Shown piece by piece: positions 18,109-24,512 of a stretch of 64,000 nucleotides of DNA; the first letter of the stretch is position 1, and every line of letters begins with the position of its first letter. Origin of the DNA: Paenibacillus paridis (GTDB taxonomy: Bacteria > Bacillota > Bacilli > Paenibacillales > Paenibacillaceae). The position numbers and the translations under genes are program-made. Below the pieces are notes generated by a model, which made no database searches, was not told where the DNA came from, and saw only the letters and a program-made list of their open reading frames with translations. Where the stretch lies: the NCBI RefSeq assembly GCF_006345825.1, contig NZ_VCIX01000087.1, forward strand, positions 124,202-188,201, in the 5' to 3' direction.

Positions 18109-19128
18109 TTATGCAGTTCCAATGAAAATTTCTGCAACTCTGTCAACGATCATATTGATGGCGATGGGGCCATAATAGGCAATCCATACATTCGAATCCA
18201 CATCATACACTTGATTGTTCTTCACGGCTTCGATACTTTTCCATGTCTCTGTCTGCTGAAATTCCTCAACGATTTCCTTAAACATGTCGTCTTGTACGAG
18301 GAAGTAATGATCCGCTCCTACTTCTGGCAAAGCTTCTAGCGGAACCTGATAAGCGGTATCTTGCTCATCTATGACTTGTTGTGGAGCAGACAAACCTAGG
18401 TCATTGTATAAAATCGCACCTGTGCGATGGCCCGCAGTATGGATGCGAACGCCCTCATCGCGTGGACGTATTAATGCAACGGTCTGATCTCCGAGCTTAG
18501 CCTTTAATTCTTCTTTCAACTTGCTTGTTTTCTCGTTATAGGCTTCCAAAACATTAGTTGCTTCTTCTGCATTTCCAACAATTTTGCCAAAAGTAACTAA
18601 CGTATCACGCCAATCTTCGTTAAAGTCAAGCATGATGGTTGGCGCAATCTTCGACAAGCTTTCATATACTTTTTCTTGAAACTCCGTACAAATGATTAAG
18701 TCCGGCTCCATCGCAGCAATAGCTTCCAGATTGGGTTCATCCCTTGTTCCAAGCAATTTAACATCCGTTAGCTTATCCGTTAAGTACGCTGGAAAATCCG
18801 ACTTATCCGCCGCAGCCTTCACGCTGCCCGCTGGCTGCTCGTTTAGAGTCACCAATTGATCTACAAATTTGGTATCGAGCACTGCTATTTTCGAAGGGTG
18901 CTGCTCCAGCGTTAATTCTCCCTTCATATGTTTAATAACGACAGGATAGGCTTGTTGCGTAGCTTGCGCTGTATTATTGTTCGATGCGGCGACATTGGAT
19001 TGTGATCCTGTTGGACTTGCTCCTCCGGCGTTGTTCCCCGTACCGTTCCCCGTCGTGCACGCACTCAATAATAAAATTAAACTCAACATTAAACTAACCG
19101 CCAAAACCGATCTCTTACTCCTATTCAT
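18109..19128 (-). CDS. Iron-siderophore binding lipoprotein (FeuA/FhuD type)
   Basis: A 339-residue class III periplasmic-binding lipoprotein. It starts MNRSKRSVLAVSLMLSLILL with lipobox LSAC, then a Gly/Asn/Ser linker. The binding domain opens YPVVIKHMKGELTLEQHPSKIAVLD and carries EPNLEAIAAMEPDLIIC, typical of ferric-siderophore receptors. GGGGGAG lies 8 bases before the ATG. Upstream are its own promoter TTGGCT-17-TATAAT and a perfect Fur operator at 19154-19168, so it is iron-repressed. The same frame is open upstream into the AraC gene with no stop. No FecCD permease or ATPase gene is in the window, so transport partners must lie elsewhere. The next gene is the FhuF-like reductase. Confidence 0.9.
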   Translation of the reverse strand: MNRSKRSVLAVSLMLSLILLLSACTTGNGTGNNAGGASPTGSQSNVAASNNNTAQATQQAYPVVIKHMKGELTLEQHPSKIAVLDTKFVDQLVTLNEQPAGSVKAAADKSDFPAYLTDKLTDVKLLGTRDEPNLEAIAAMEPDLIICTEFQEKVYESLSKIAPTIMLDFNEDWRDTLVTFGKIVGNAEEATNVLEAYNEKTSKLKEELKAKLGDQTVALIRPRDEGVRIHTAGHRTGAILYNDLGLSAPQQVIDEQDTAYQVPLEALPEVGADHYFLVQDDMFKEIVEEFQQTETWKSIEAVKNNQVYDVDSNVWIAYYGPIAINMIVDRVAEIFIGTA

Positions 19129-20070
19129 TTCAATAACTCCCCCGTATGTTTGTTGATAATGATTATCACAATCATCATTATAGGAGAGAATAGGATGCGA
19201 GCCAATGGAATAACGCGACATAGAGGATGCACTTATCCGACGATTCTGCCTGAAATGAAGCGGCGAAACTCCGCAATGCTTCTTGAAAGCTCGGCTAAAA
19301 TAGTAACTATCCCCGTAGCCTACCGATTCCGCGATAACCTTCAGCGGTAGATTCGTATTCATTAGCATTCCCTGGGCATGATTCATCCGTACTTGAATTA
19401 AATACTCCATCGGTCCGATACGAAGCTTCGCCTTAAATAGCCGCTGCAGCTTTCTCTCATTGCAATTGAGTACATTAGCCAAATCCTGTAGGCTGATAGG
19501 GTCTGCAAAGCGTTCCTCCATATAACGAATCGTTTGGCTTACATAATCCGGCTGAACGGCTGTCGTTCCCTCATGGGCATGCAGCTGCTGCAGGAGGTCA
19601 TACACTAATTGATGAAACATCGCCCTCACATGAAATCTCTCCAACTGGGCATCCAGCAGCCAATAGGAATACATCTGCTCTACTCTTGATAAAATCCCCA
19701 GCGGGTAGGCCAGAGCAAAACCATATTGCATTTGAAAGGGATTATGGTCTCTATACGCGTTTAACAATTCTTTGCGACTGGGCAGTACAAGAACCGCTTT
19801 ATAAAAAATAAAATAATAATCGAATTTTTCGGTCACCTGAATAATGTCTAGCGTTGCGCCTTTTCCGGCATGGCACACATAACAGCAATCTGCGATATGC
19901 TCGACTCCGTCGATGAGAATCTTCGCATTTCCAGTAACAGCTACTAAGAAGGCACTCGCTGGTAAACGGAAACCGTGTACACTTTCTCTTGATCGCAAAG
20001 TAGACCGCCGAATATCAAGTACTCTAATAGCCGCATGATTCCATAGTGGCAGTTGTTCTAGTAATGTCAT
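18109..20070 (-). CDS. AraC-family iron/siderophore regulator, in frame without stop into the binding lipoprotein
   Basis: The AraC part covers about 314 codons from the ATG at 20070 (AAGGTGG five bases upstream; ATG at 20073 also possible). It has a cupin-like N-terminal sensor region and two C-terminal helix-turn-helix motifs (ISLQDLANVLNCNERKLQRLFKA; LKVIAESVGYGDSYYFSRAFKK), ending at SPLHFRQNRR. No stop follows: the frame continues 38 codons through the Fur operator and enters the lipoprotein gene, so the full open frame is 653 codons. Either a read-through AraC-lipoprotein fusion is made, or the AraC stop was lost; in another frame a TAA falls directly after the second Arg. Its promoter (TTGATA-17-TATAAT) carries a Fur box. 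B. subtilis Btr, a fused AraC-siderophore-binding activator, is the nearest known design. Confidence 0.75.
   Translation of the reverse strand: MTLLEQLPLWNHAAIRVLDIRRSTLRSRESVHGFRLPASAFLVAVTGNAKILIDGVEHIADCCYVCHAGKGATLDIIQVTEKFDYYFIFYKAVLVLPSRKELLNAYRDHNPFQMQYGFALAYPLGILSRVEQMYSYWLLDAQLERFHVRAMFHQLVYDLLQQLHAHEGTTAVQPDYVSQTIRYMEERFADPISLQDLANVLNCNERKLQRLFKAKLRIGPMEYLIQVRMNHAQGMLMNTNLPLKVIAESVGYGDSYYFSRAFKKHCGVSPLHFRQNRRISASSMSRYSIGSHPILSYNDDCDNHYQQTYGGVIEMNRSKRSVLAVSLMLSLILLLSACTTGNGTGNNAGGASPTGSQSNVAASNNNTAQATQQAYPVVIKHMKGELTLEQHPSKIAVLDTKFVDQLVTLNEQPAGSVKAAADKSDFPAYLTDKLTDVKLLGTRDEPNLEAIAAMEPDLIICTEFQEKVYESLSKIAPTIMLDFNEDWRDTLVTFGKIVGNAEEATNVLEAYNEKTSKLKEELKAKLGDQTVALIRPRDEGVRIHTAGHRTGAILYNDLGLSAPQQVIDEQDTAYQVPLEALPEVGADHYFLVQDDMFKEIVEEFQQTETWKSIEAVKNNQVYDVDSNVWIAYYGPIAINMIVDRVAEIFIGTA
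19154..19205 (-). promoter_or_regulatory. Fur-controlled promoter of the siderophore-binding lipoprotein
   Basis: On the minus strand TTGGCT (19200-19205), a 17-base spacer and TATAAT (19177-19182) form a good sigma-A promoter. Directly after it lies TGATAATCATTATCA (19154-19168), a perfect 7-1-7 Fur box over the expected transcription start. All of it sits inside the open frame that joins the AraC gene to the lipoprotein gene. Confidence 0.85.
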
Positions 20071-20112
20071 CATGTCCACCTTCCCTAACCATTTACAGCT
20101 TCCAATTCTCTC

Positions 20113-20141
20113 ATTATAGTAATAATCATTCTCATTATCAA
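20113..20141 (-). promoter_or_regulatory. Fur-controlled promoter of the AraC regulator
   Basis: TTGATA (20136-20141) and TATAAT (20113-20118) on the minus strand are separated by exactly 17 bases. The spacer and -35 are covered by two overlapping Fur-like 7-1-7 sites (20120-20134 and 20126-20140), matching the consensus at 12 and 11 of 14 positions. Iron should therefore repress the activator gene too. Confidence 0.8.
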
Positions 20142-20176
20142 AAAATATTTTCATAATCATGTCCAAATATGTCTTA

Positions 20177-20185
20177 TGCTATAAT
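20177..20185 (+). promoter_or_regulatory. Extended -10 promoter of the L7/L12-tail gene
   Basis: TGCTATAAT is a full extended -10 element about 30 bases before the ATG at 20216; the -35 region (TCATGT) is weak. Confidence 0.55.
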
Positions 20186-20215
20186 GAATTATCCTATGGA
20201 AAGAGGCGATTTCAA

Positions 20216-20560
20216 ATGGAAACCGTAGAAATCCTTGCACTCAGCGCACTCGTCCTGTCTCTCTTGCTGCTGCTGAAAGTGTTCAGCCTGCAGAGGCAGC
20301 TCAATGAAATAAAATTCGAACTACAGTCCCCGCACCTTCGGAGGGATAAATCCGAATTTTCCAAGCCCCTTCATCAAACCTCACCCTCTTCACCGGATTT
20401 GGCCCGTGTCAGCCCTCAAGCAAACATTGACGACAGATTACGTATGCTGATTGCATCCAGCAAAAGGATTCAAGCCATCAAGGAGTTCAGGGAAGTAAGC
20501 GGTTCAGGCCTCAAAGAAGCGAAAGATTATGTAGATCACTTAGAGCGGAGCGACTATTGA
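20216..20560 (+). CDS. Small membrane protein with ribosomal L7/L12 C-terminal-like domain
   Basis: A 114-residue protein. The ATG at 20216 has GAAAGAGG upstream; an earlier ATG at 20159 would include the promoter. An N-terminal span (ILALSALVLSLLLLLKVF) is followed by a short coiled stretch (QRQLNEIKFELQ), a Pro/Ser-rich linker and a C-terminal segment RIQAIKEFREVSGSGLKEAKDYVDHLE. That segment closely follows the helix-turn-helix of the L7/L12 C-terminal domain, which in ribosomes contacts translation GTPases. It is a known but uncharacterised architecture in Bacillota; the function is unknown. It is divergent from the AraC gene. Confidence 0.8.
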   Translation: METVEILALSALVLSLLLLLKVFSLQRQLNEIKFELQSPHLRRDKSEFSKPLHQTSPSSPDLARVSPQANIDDRLRMLIASSKRIQAIKEFREVSGSGLKEAKDYVDHLERSDY

Positions 20561-20572
20561 ACCGCCGAATGT

Positions 20573-20609
20573 AAAAAGTGCCTCTTTCCGTAAGGAAAAA
20601 GGCATTTTT
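20573..20609 (+). terminator. Rho-independent terminator of the L7/L12-tail gene
   Basis: AAGTGCCTCTTTCC pairs with GGAAAAAGGCATTTTT around GTAA, ending in a T-run, 12 bases after the stop. Confidence 0.8.
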
Positions 20610-20898
20610 GTGATAACCTTCTATAATGAAAGCAATTATAATTAAAGATACTAAACTGCACCGAGTTTCGCTATTATAAAATCTTCTTATTAATAAATTC
20701 ACAATTAAAAACACGGGGTATTCCAGTCAAAATACACCATTTTGGCAATGAACAAAAACAGGCCTCCACTCGTCTAAAAACGTAGGAAGCCTATACAATC
20801 TAAAACTTATGCGTAGGCAGTGAATCGCTTCTATGATAAGCTTTCATCAACATCTTCGATCTGAATAGATCAACCATATTTAATAGGAGTGATTTAAA
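20610..20898. other. Gene-free interval with one orphan terminator-like hairpin
   Basis: I see no convincing gene here. At about 20768-20790 AGGCCTCC and GGAAGCCT can pair; on the minus strand the hairpin is followed by TGTTTTTGTTC, terminator-like, yet no minus-strand gene leads into it. The last 20 bases carry the AGGAG of the next gene. Confidence 0.4.
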
Positions 20899-21513
20899 GT
20901 GACCCACCAAAAAGCGCTTGTCGGCTTTGGGAGCATAGCTGACGCTATTTCGATTCAACACTATCAATGGACGCAGGCTCAGCAGTTTCCTGAGGTCCAT
21001 ATTTTTCTGTCTTATACGAAGGAAGCATTTCAGCTAAGCTTCCATGTATACGAGGAAAATCCGCTCATACGCTACACACGTCAGAATGAACCGGTATACC
21101 AGGACAGCTGCGTAGAATTTTTTATTCAACCCACGCCGGATCGAGACGCACGTTACCTCAATCTGGAAATGAATGCTGCCGGTACATTACTCGTTGGACT
21201 TGGCAAAGACCGTCTTGATCGCTTATACATTGAACCAGAGGATCATCCGCCGCTGCATATCCGAACCGAGATTAATCGGATTGACGAAACAAATGGAAAA
21301 ATATTTTGGTCCGCCGAGCTGAGAATTCCGATGGATTGGCTTTCTGCCTTATTTCCCGGTTTCGCCCCTGTCACCGGATCAACACTGCGTGGCAACTTCT
21401 ACAAATGCGGTGACGAGACCGCTTCTCCTCACTACGGAAGCTGGTCCAAAGTAAACTCGAACGTGCCCGACTTTCACCGCAGCGAGGATTTTGGTTGGCT
21501 TACTCTAGCCTAA
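20899..21513 (+). CDS. CBM9-like carbohydrate-binding protein
   Basis: A 204-residue single-domain protein with a GTG start and AGGAG 9 bases upstream. It resembles family 9-like carbohydrate-binding beta-sandwiches: a VYQDSCVEFFIQP strand pair in the middle (residues about 70-85), RYLNLEMNAAG after it, WSAELRIPMDWL and a C-terminal GSWSKVNSNVPDFHRSEDFGWLTL. It has no signal peptide and no attached enzyme. Such lone cytosolic CBM9-like proteins are common in Paenibacillus, but their role is unknown to me. Monocistronic, closed by a strong bidirectional terminator. Confidence 0.8.
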   Translation: MTHQKALVGFGSIADAISIQHYQWTQAQQFPEVHIFLSYTKEAFQLSFHVYEENPLIRYTRQNEPVYQDSCVEFFIQPTPDRDARYLNLEMNAAGTLLVGLGKDRLDRLYIEPEDHPPLHIRTEINRIDETNGKIFWSAELRIPMDWLSALFPGFAPVTGSTLRGNFYKCGDETASPHYGSWSKVNSNVPDFHRSEDFGWLTLA

Positions 21514-21544
21514 ACTTCGTCTAGGCTCTGTCCTGACTCTTAAA

Positions 21545-21576
21545 AAATAACCACGTCTACAGTGACGTGGTTATTT
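21545..21576. terminator. Bidirectional terminator between CBM9-like and esterase genes
   Basis: AAATAACCACGTC and GACGTGGTTATTT form a perfect 13-bp stem around a 6-base loop. A-rich and T-rich flanks serve both converging genes. Confidence 0.85.
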
Positions 21577-21614
21577 CCAGATATAGCAAGAGGCTGCACA
21601 GCATTGATTTCCCC

Positions 21615-22538
21615 TTATTGTCCACTTTTATTGTTCCCGGCATAAAACCGTAGATAATTGTCCATTTGAGATGACCAATATTTGTTGTTATGGCCCCCGC
21701 TGCTGATATGGTTTTCATACGTGGCCTTAACCATATCCAACTGCTCGAGCAAGGCAATATTTCCTTCAATGATATGCTTATGGTCCTTATCCCCATGGTC
21801 CAGATAAATGCTCAAACCGCTAAGATCTGTCGTAGAGGCAAGCATAACCGGATCGACTTCGCTCTGAGCTTGTCCGCCTTCGTATAGCCAGGATAAATAG
21901 TCCGGCGTGTCCTTCCATACGGCTGCGCTGTGCCCTCCTACTTTGCTGAATAAATCTGGATAGGTAAATGCCAGGTGGAATGCAGCGTAACCGCCCATCG
22001 AAATGCCGCCGATATAACGGCCTTCGCTGCCCGCAACGGTACTGTAATTAGTATCGATGATTGGGATTAAATCCTCAATTAAATAGTCCTCGTACATCCC
22101 CAGCCGATATTCGTTTTTCTCAGCCAATACCGATGAAGAATTGATGCCATAGCTGTTGTCATATTCAGGAGCTACGATGATCAGAGGCTCAATTTCGCCT
22201 GATTGGATAAGCTTGTCCGCCCGCTTGTTAATATTAAGGCCATTCGAGAAAAAGGTATTTTCGTTGCCGTTTTTGCCATGCAGCGCATAGAGTACGGGGA
22301 ATTTCCGCTCCTTGCTATAGCCTTTTGGCACATAGACGTTAACCTTCATTTGCTTGCCTAGGGCTGTGCTGTCCACGACCAAATATTGCGTGATCGATGA
22401 TGCTGATGCTGCAGCGGCGACGGCTTCGCTCAATTCGCTATCTGCCGCAATCTCTGTTCTCTCTGCTTGCTTGGTGCTACAGCCTGCGAGCAATACGATA
22501 GCTATCATCAGAAGCATAATACTTTTTTTGCCATTCAA
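21615..22538 (-). CDS. Esterase-D/feruloyl-esterase-like lipoprotein
   Basis: A 307-residue secreted alpha/beta hydrolase. TTG start with GGAG 9 bases upstream. The lipobox is LAGC (MNGKKSIMLLMIAIVLLAGC), so it is anchored to the outer face of the membrane. The hydrolase fold has VYVPKGYSKERKFPVLYALHG near the first strands, the nucleophile in GGISMGGYAAFH, an acidic residue in DHGDKDH and the His in HISSGGHNNKYW. This is the esterase D/antigen-85-like group, which cleaves acyl esters from polysaccharides or small esters. It stands alone and its substrate is unknown. Confidence 0.85.
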   Translation of the reverse strand: MNGKKSIMLLMIAIVLLAGCSTKQAERTEIAADSELSEAVAAAASASSITQYLVVDSTALGKQMKVNVYVPKGYSKERKFPVLYALHGKNGNENTFFSNGLNINKRADKLIQSGEIEPLIIVAPEYDNSYGINSSSVLAEKNEYRLGMYEDYLIEDLIPIIDTNYSTVAGSEGRYIGGISMGGYAAFHLAFTYPDLFSKVGGHSAAVWKDTPDYLSWLYEGGQAQSEVDPVMLASTTDLSGLSIYLDHGDKDHKHIIEGNIALLEQLDMVKATYENHISSGGHNNKYWSSQMDNYLRFYAGNNKSGQ

Positions 22539-22633
22539 TTCCGATCACTCCAACTCTGCTGTTCGTCTATTTATAAATTAATTATATTCCCCAAACAGCA
22601 GCGTTTTCCTTTATTTGTATCCTATTACAATAC

Positions 22634-23203
22634 TTATAGCGTGCTGCGCCGTAATTCATAAAAATACTGCACCATTGGATGCTTTAGCTTCATCTTCTCA
22701 GCCATGCTTAAAATTCGCTTTTTGCCAACTCTTCTGTCCACTAAAGCTAGAATATTCAATAAGATATCACTACTCTCTAGGCTTTGTTCTATAGGAGCGG
22801 ATAAAAAATGATTGGCTACCACGATAAAATTTGATTTGCTTAATGCTGATTGTGCTGACAAAAGCTCTTTTGCATATTCAGCTATTTTTCTGCCTCTTGC
22901 TATAACAATTAGACGATCCTCCGGAACGACTCCCTTGGTATCTTTTCTAACCGTTTCTATTTCTTCCTCATTGATAGGAATTTGGATATTGGCATCATTT
23001 TTTATTTCCAGCTCCGTCTGATACCATCGGATTGAAGTCGTTGCATCACTCATATTGAATACGTTCTTTTTATCTACTGCAATATAACAAAGACCTGATT
23101 TATCAGGTAAGTAACGGTAGCTGGTTGAACGGTATTCGACCCTTCCGTATAACGCAGGGCAAAGAAAGCTCTCCAGATTTTGCTTTAATTTACTCCAGGA
23201 CAT
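22634..23203 (-). CDS. SF0329-family protein of unknown function
   Basis: A 189-residue protein starting MSWSKLKQNLESFLCPALYG followed by RVEYRSTSYRYLPDKSGLCYIAVDKK. This opening matches, from memory, the SF0329-like family of uncharacterised cytosolic proteins in Bacillota and Proteobacteria. No membrane span, signal or known catalytic motif is visible. The C-terminal half (KMKLKHPMVQYFYELRRSTL) is helical and basic. It stands alone between an esterase and a terminator. Function unknown. Confidence 0.7.
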   Translation of the reverse strand: MSWSKLKQNLESFLCPALYGRVEYRSTSYRYLPDKSGLCYIAVDKKNVFNMSDATTSIRWYQTELEIKNDANIQIPINEEEIETVRKDTKGVVPEDRLIVIARGRKIAEYAKELLSAQSALSKSNFIVVANHFLSAPIEQSLESSDILLNILALVDRRVGKKRILSMAEKMKLKHPMVQYFYELRRSTL

Positions 23204-23320
23204 GTATCCTCCTATATGCTAAATAATAATATGCCTATTGAGGCAGTCATTCTATTATCTATCATACAATAATGAACACATCGATCATACTAAATAAAAG
23301 CAAGCTTATGTTCACATAAT

Positions 23321-23352
23321 AAAAACCTCTGCCGCTATGGGAAGAGGTTTTT
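23321..23352 (-). terminator. Rho-independent terminator before the SGNH hydrolase end
   Basis: AAAAACCTCT and AGAGGTTTTT form a perfect 10-bp stem around a 12-base loop, usable on both strands. It lies 55 bases past the SGNH hydrolase stop and probably closes the catabolic region. Confidence 0.8.
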
Positions 23353-23406
23353 AGCCTACATGTTATCAAATAGATTAACTTCTAAAGTCATCACTAGCAA
23401 TTAACA

Positions 23407-24450
23407 TTATTCATTGAACATCTTTGCAAACGCCGTAAAATAAATAAAATGCCCATAATCATTGGGATGATTAATATTGTTTAAAAGCAGGCTTTCCGGC
23501 GTTTTCCCCGCTGCTAGCTCCTGTTTCCATACCAATTGAACGTCGGCCACGGTAAGGTGATATTGTTTGCTTAGCTGATGGATCACATCCGAATACCTGT
23601 CTATGGCAACACTGGTATGGCGCCACAGCGGATTTGGCATGCAAGGCGTAACCAGCACGATATCGGTATCACCATTCGATCTGATTGTTTCAATCATATG
23701 GCGAAGATTGTACCCAAAGTCCTCGGGCAGGACGCCAACCCCGTGTTCATACAGGTTCTGATCGTTCATCCCATATCCAATGGAGACAAGATCCGGCTGA
23801 AAAGGAAGGACATCGCTCTCCACTCTTGCCGCCCCGCCCTCACTCGTTTCGCCGCCTATCGCTTTATTAATGATGCGGATGCTGCTCCCTGGATACAATT
23901 CGCACATATAATCGGCAAAACGCCGGTAATAGGCGAAACATTCCTGGCTTGCTTCTCCACCCGTGCTGATACTATCTCCGTAGACGACATAGACTACTTC
24001 TTCGCCGGATTGAAGCTTGGCCGCAACTATCGGAAGGAGCGTCGATAGTTGGCTGCCCTCCTGTTGTGCATAAGAATCAGCTGTTTCAGCTTCTGATGCA
24101 TAATCATATTCTGCATACACCGTATAAGCACGATTACTGGAGTCTCCATACGCTGTATGGTCAAAATGAACGACGCCATACATCGGATGGAGAGACCAAT
24201 CCGCTATGCGACTGTTTGCCGTCCTCCGAATCGCTGCTTTCGTATAATCGACCGTATAATCCGTGCCTTCGATATACTCAATCAAGTCTGCTTTATCCCT
24301 GTCCGCATCACTAAACACTCGTACCCGAGATCCTGGCATTGGCCGTCTTCTTAAAGGTAGCTCCTCATCCTTCACGAGAACAAAAGCTTCGATTTGTGTT
24401 CTATTTCTCCAGTCAAGGACTGCCCCTGAAATAGCTTTCTCTGCAGGCAC
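23407..24450 (-). CDS. SGNH/GDSL-type hydrolase (carbohydrate esterase-like)
   Basis: A 347-residue protein with an N-terminal beta-sandwich-like part (about 1-150) and a C-terminal SGNH domain. Block I is YGDSIS (nucleophile Ser), the Gly block is in GGETSEG, block III is GYGMNDQN and the catalytic Asp/His block is NNINHPNDYGH. It has no signal peptide. I prefer the GTG at 24450, with AGAGGGGGTG 8 bases upstream, to a TTG at 24489. It lies 60 bases after the GH78-like gene, last in the run. The enzyme probably removes acetyl or other acyl groups from an imported oligosaccharide; this is inferred from its neighbours. Confidence 0.85.
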   Translation of the reverse strand: MPAEKAISGAVLDWRNRTQIEAFVLVKDEELPLRRRPMPGSRVRVFSDADRDKADLIEYIEGTDYTVDYTKAAIRRTANSRIADWSLHPMYGVVHFDHTAYGDSSNRAYTVYAEYDYASEAETADSYAQQEGSQLSTLLPIVAAKLQSGEEVVYVVYGDSISTGGEASQECFAYYRRFADYMCELYPGSSIRIINKAIGGETSEGGAARVESDVLPFQPDLVSIGYGMNDQNLYEHGVGVLPEDFGYNLRHMIETIRSNGDTDIVLVTPCMPNPLWRHTSVAIDRYSDVIHQLSKQYHLTVADVQLVWKQELAAGKTPESLLLNNINHPNDYGHFIYFTAFAKMFNE

Positions 24451-24512
24451 CGCTTGTTCACCCCCTCTTTTCAACACGTATCTGTCCAAAGCAACGTTAC
24501 ACGTCCGTTTAT

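Noticed and set aside
17331..20070. A full siderophore uptake operon
   Set aside because: No FecCD permease or FecE-type ATPase gene is present in the window.
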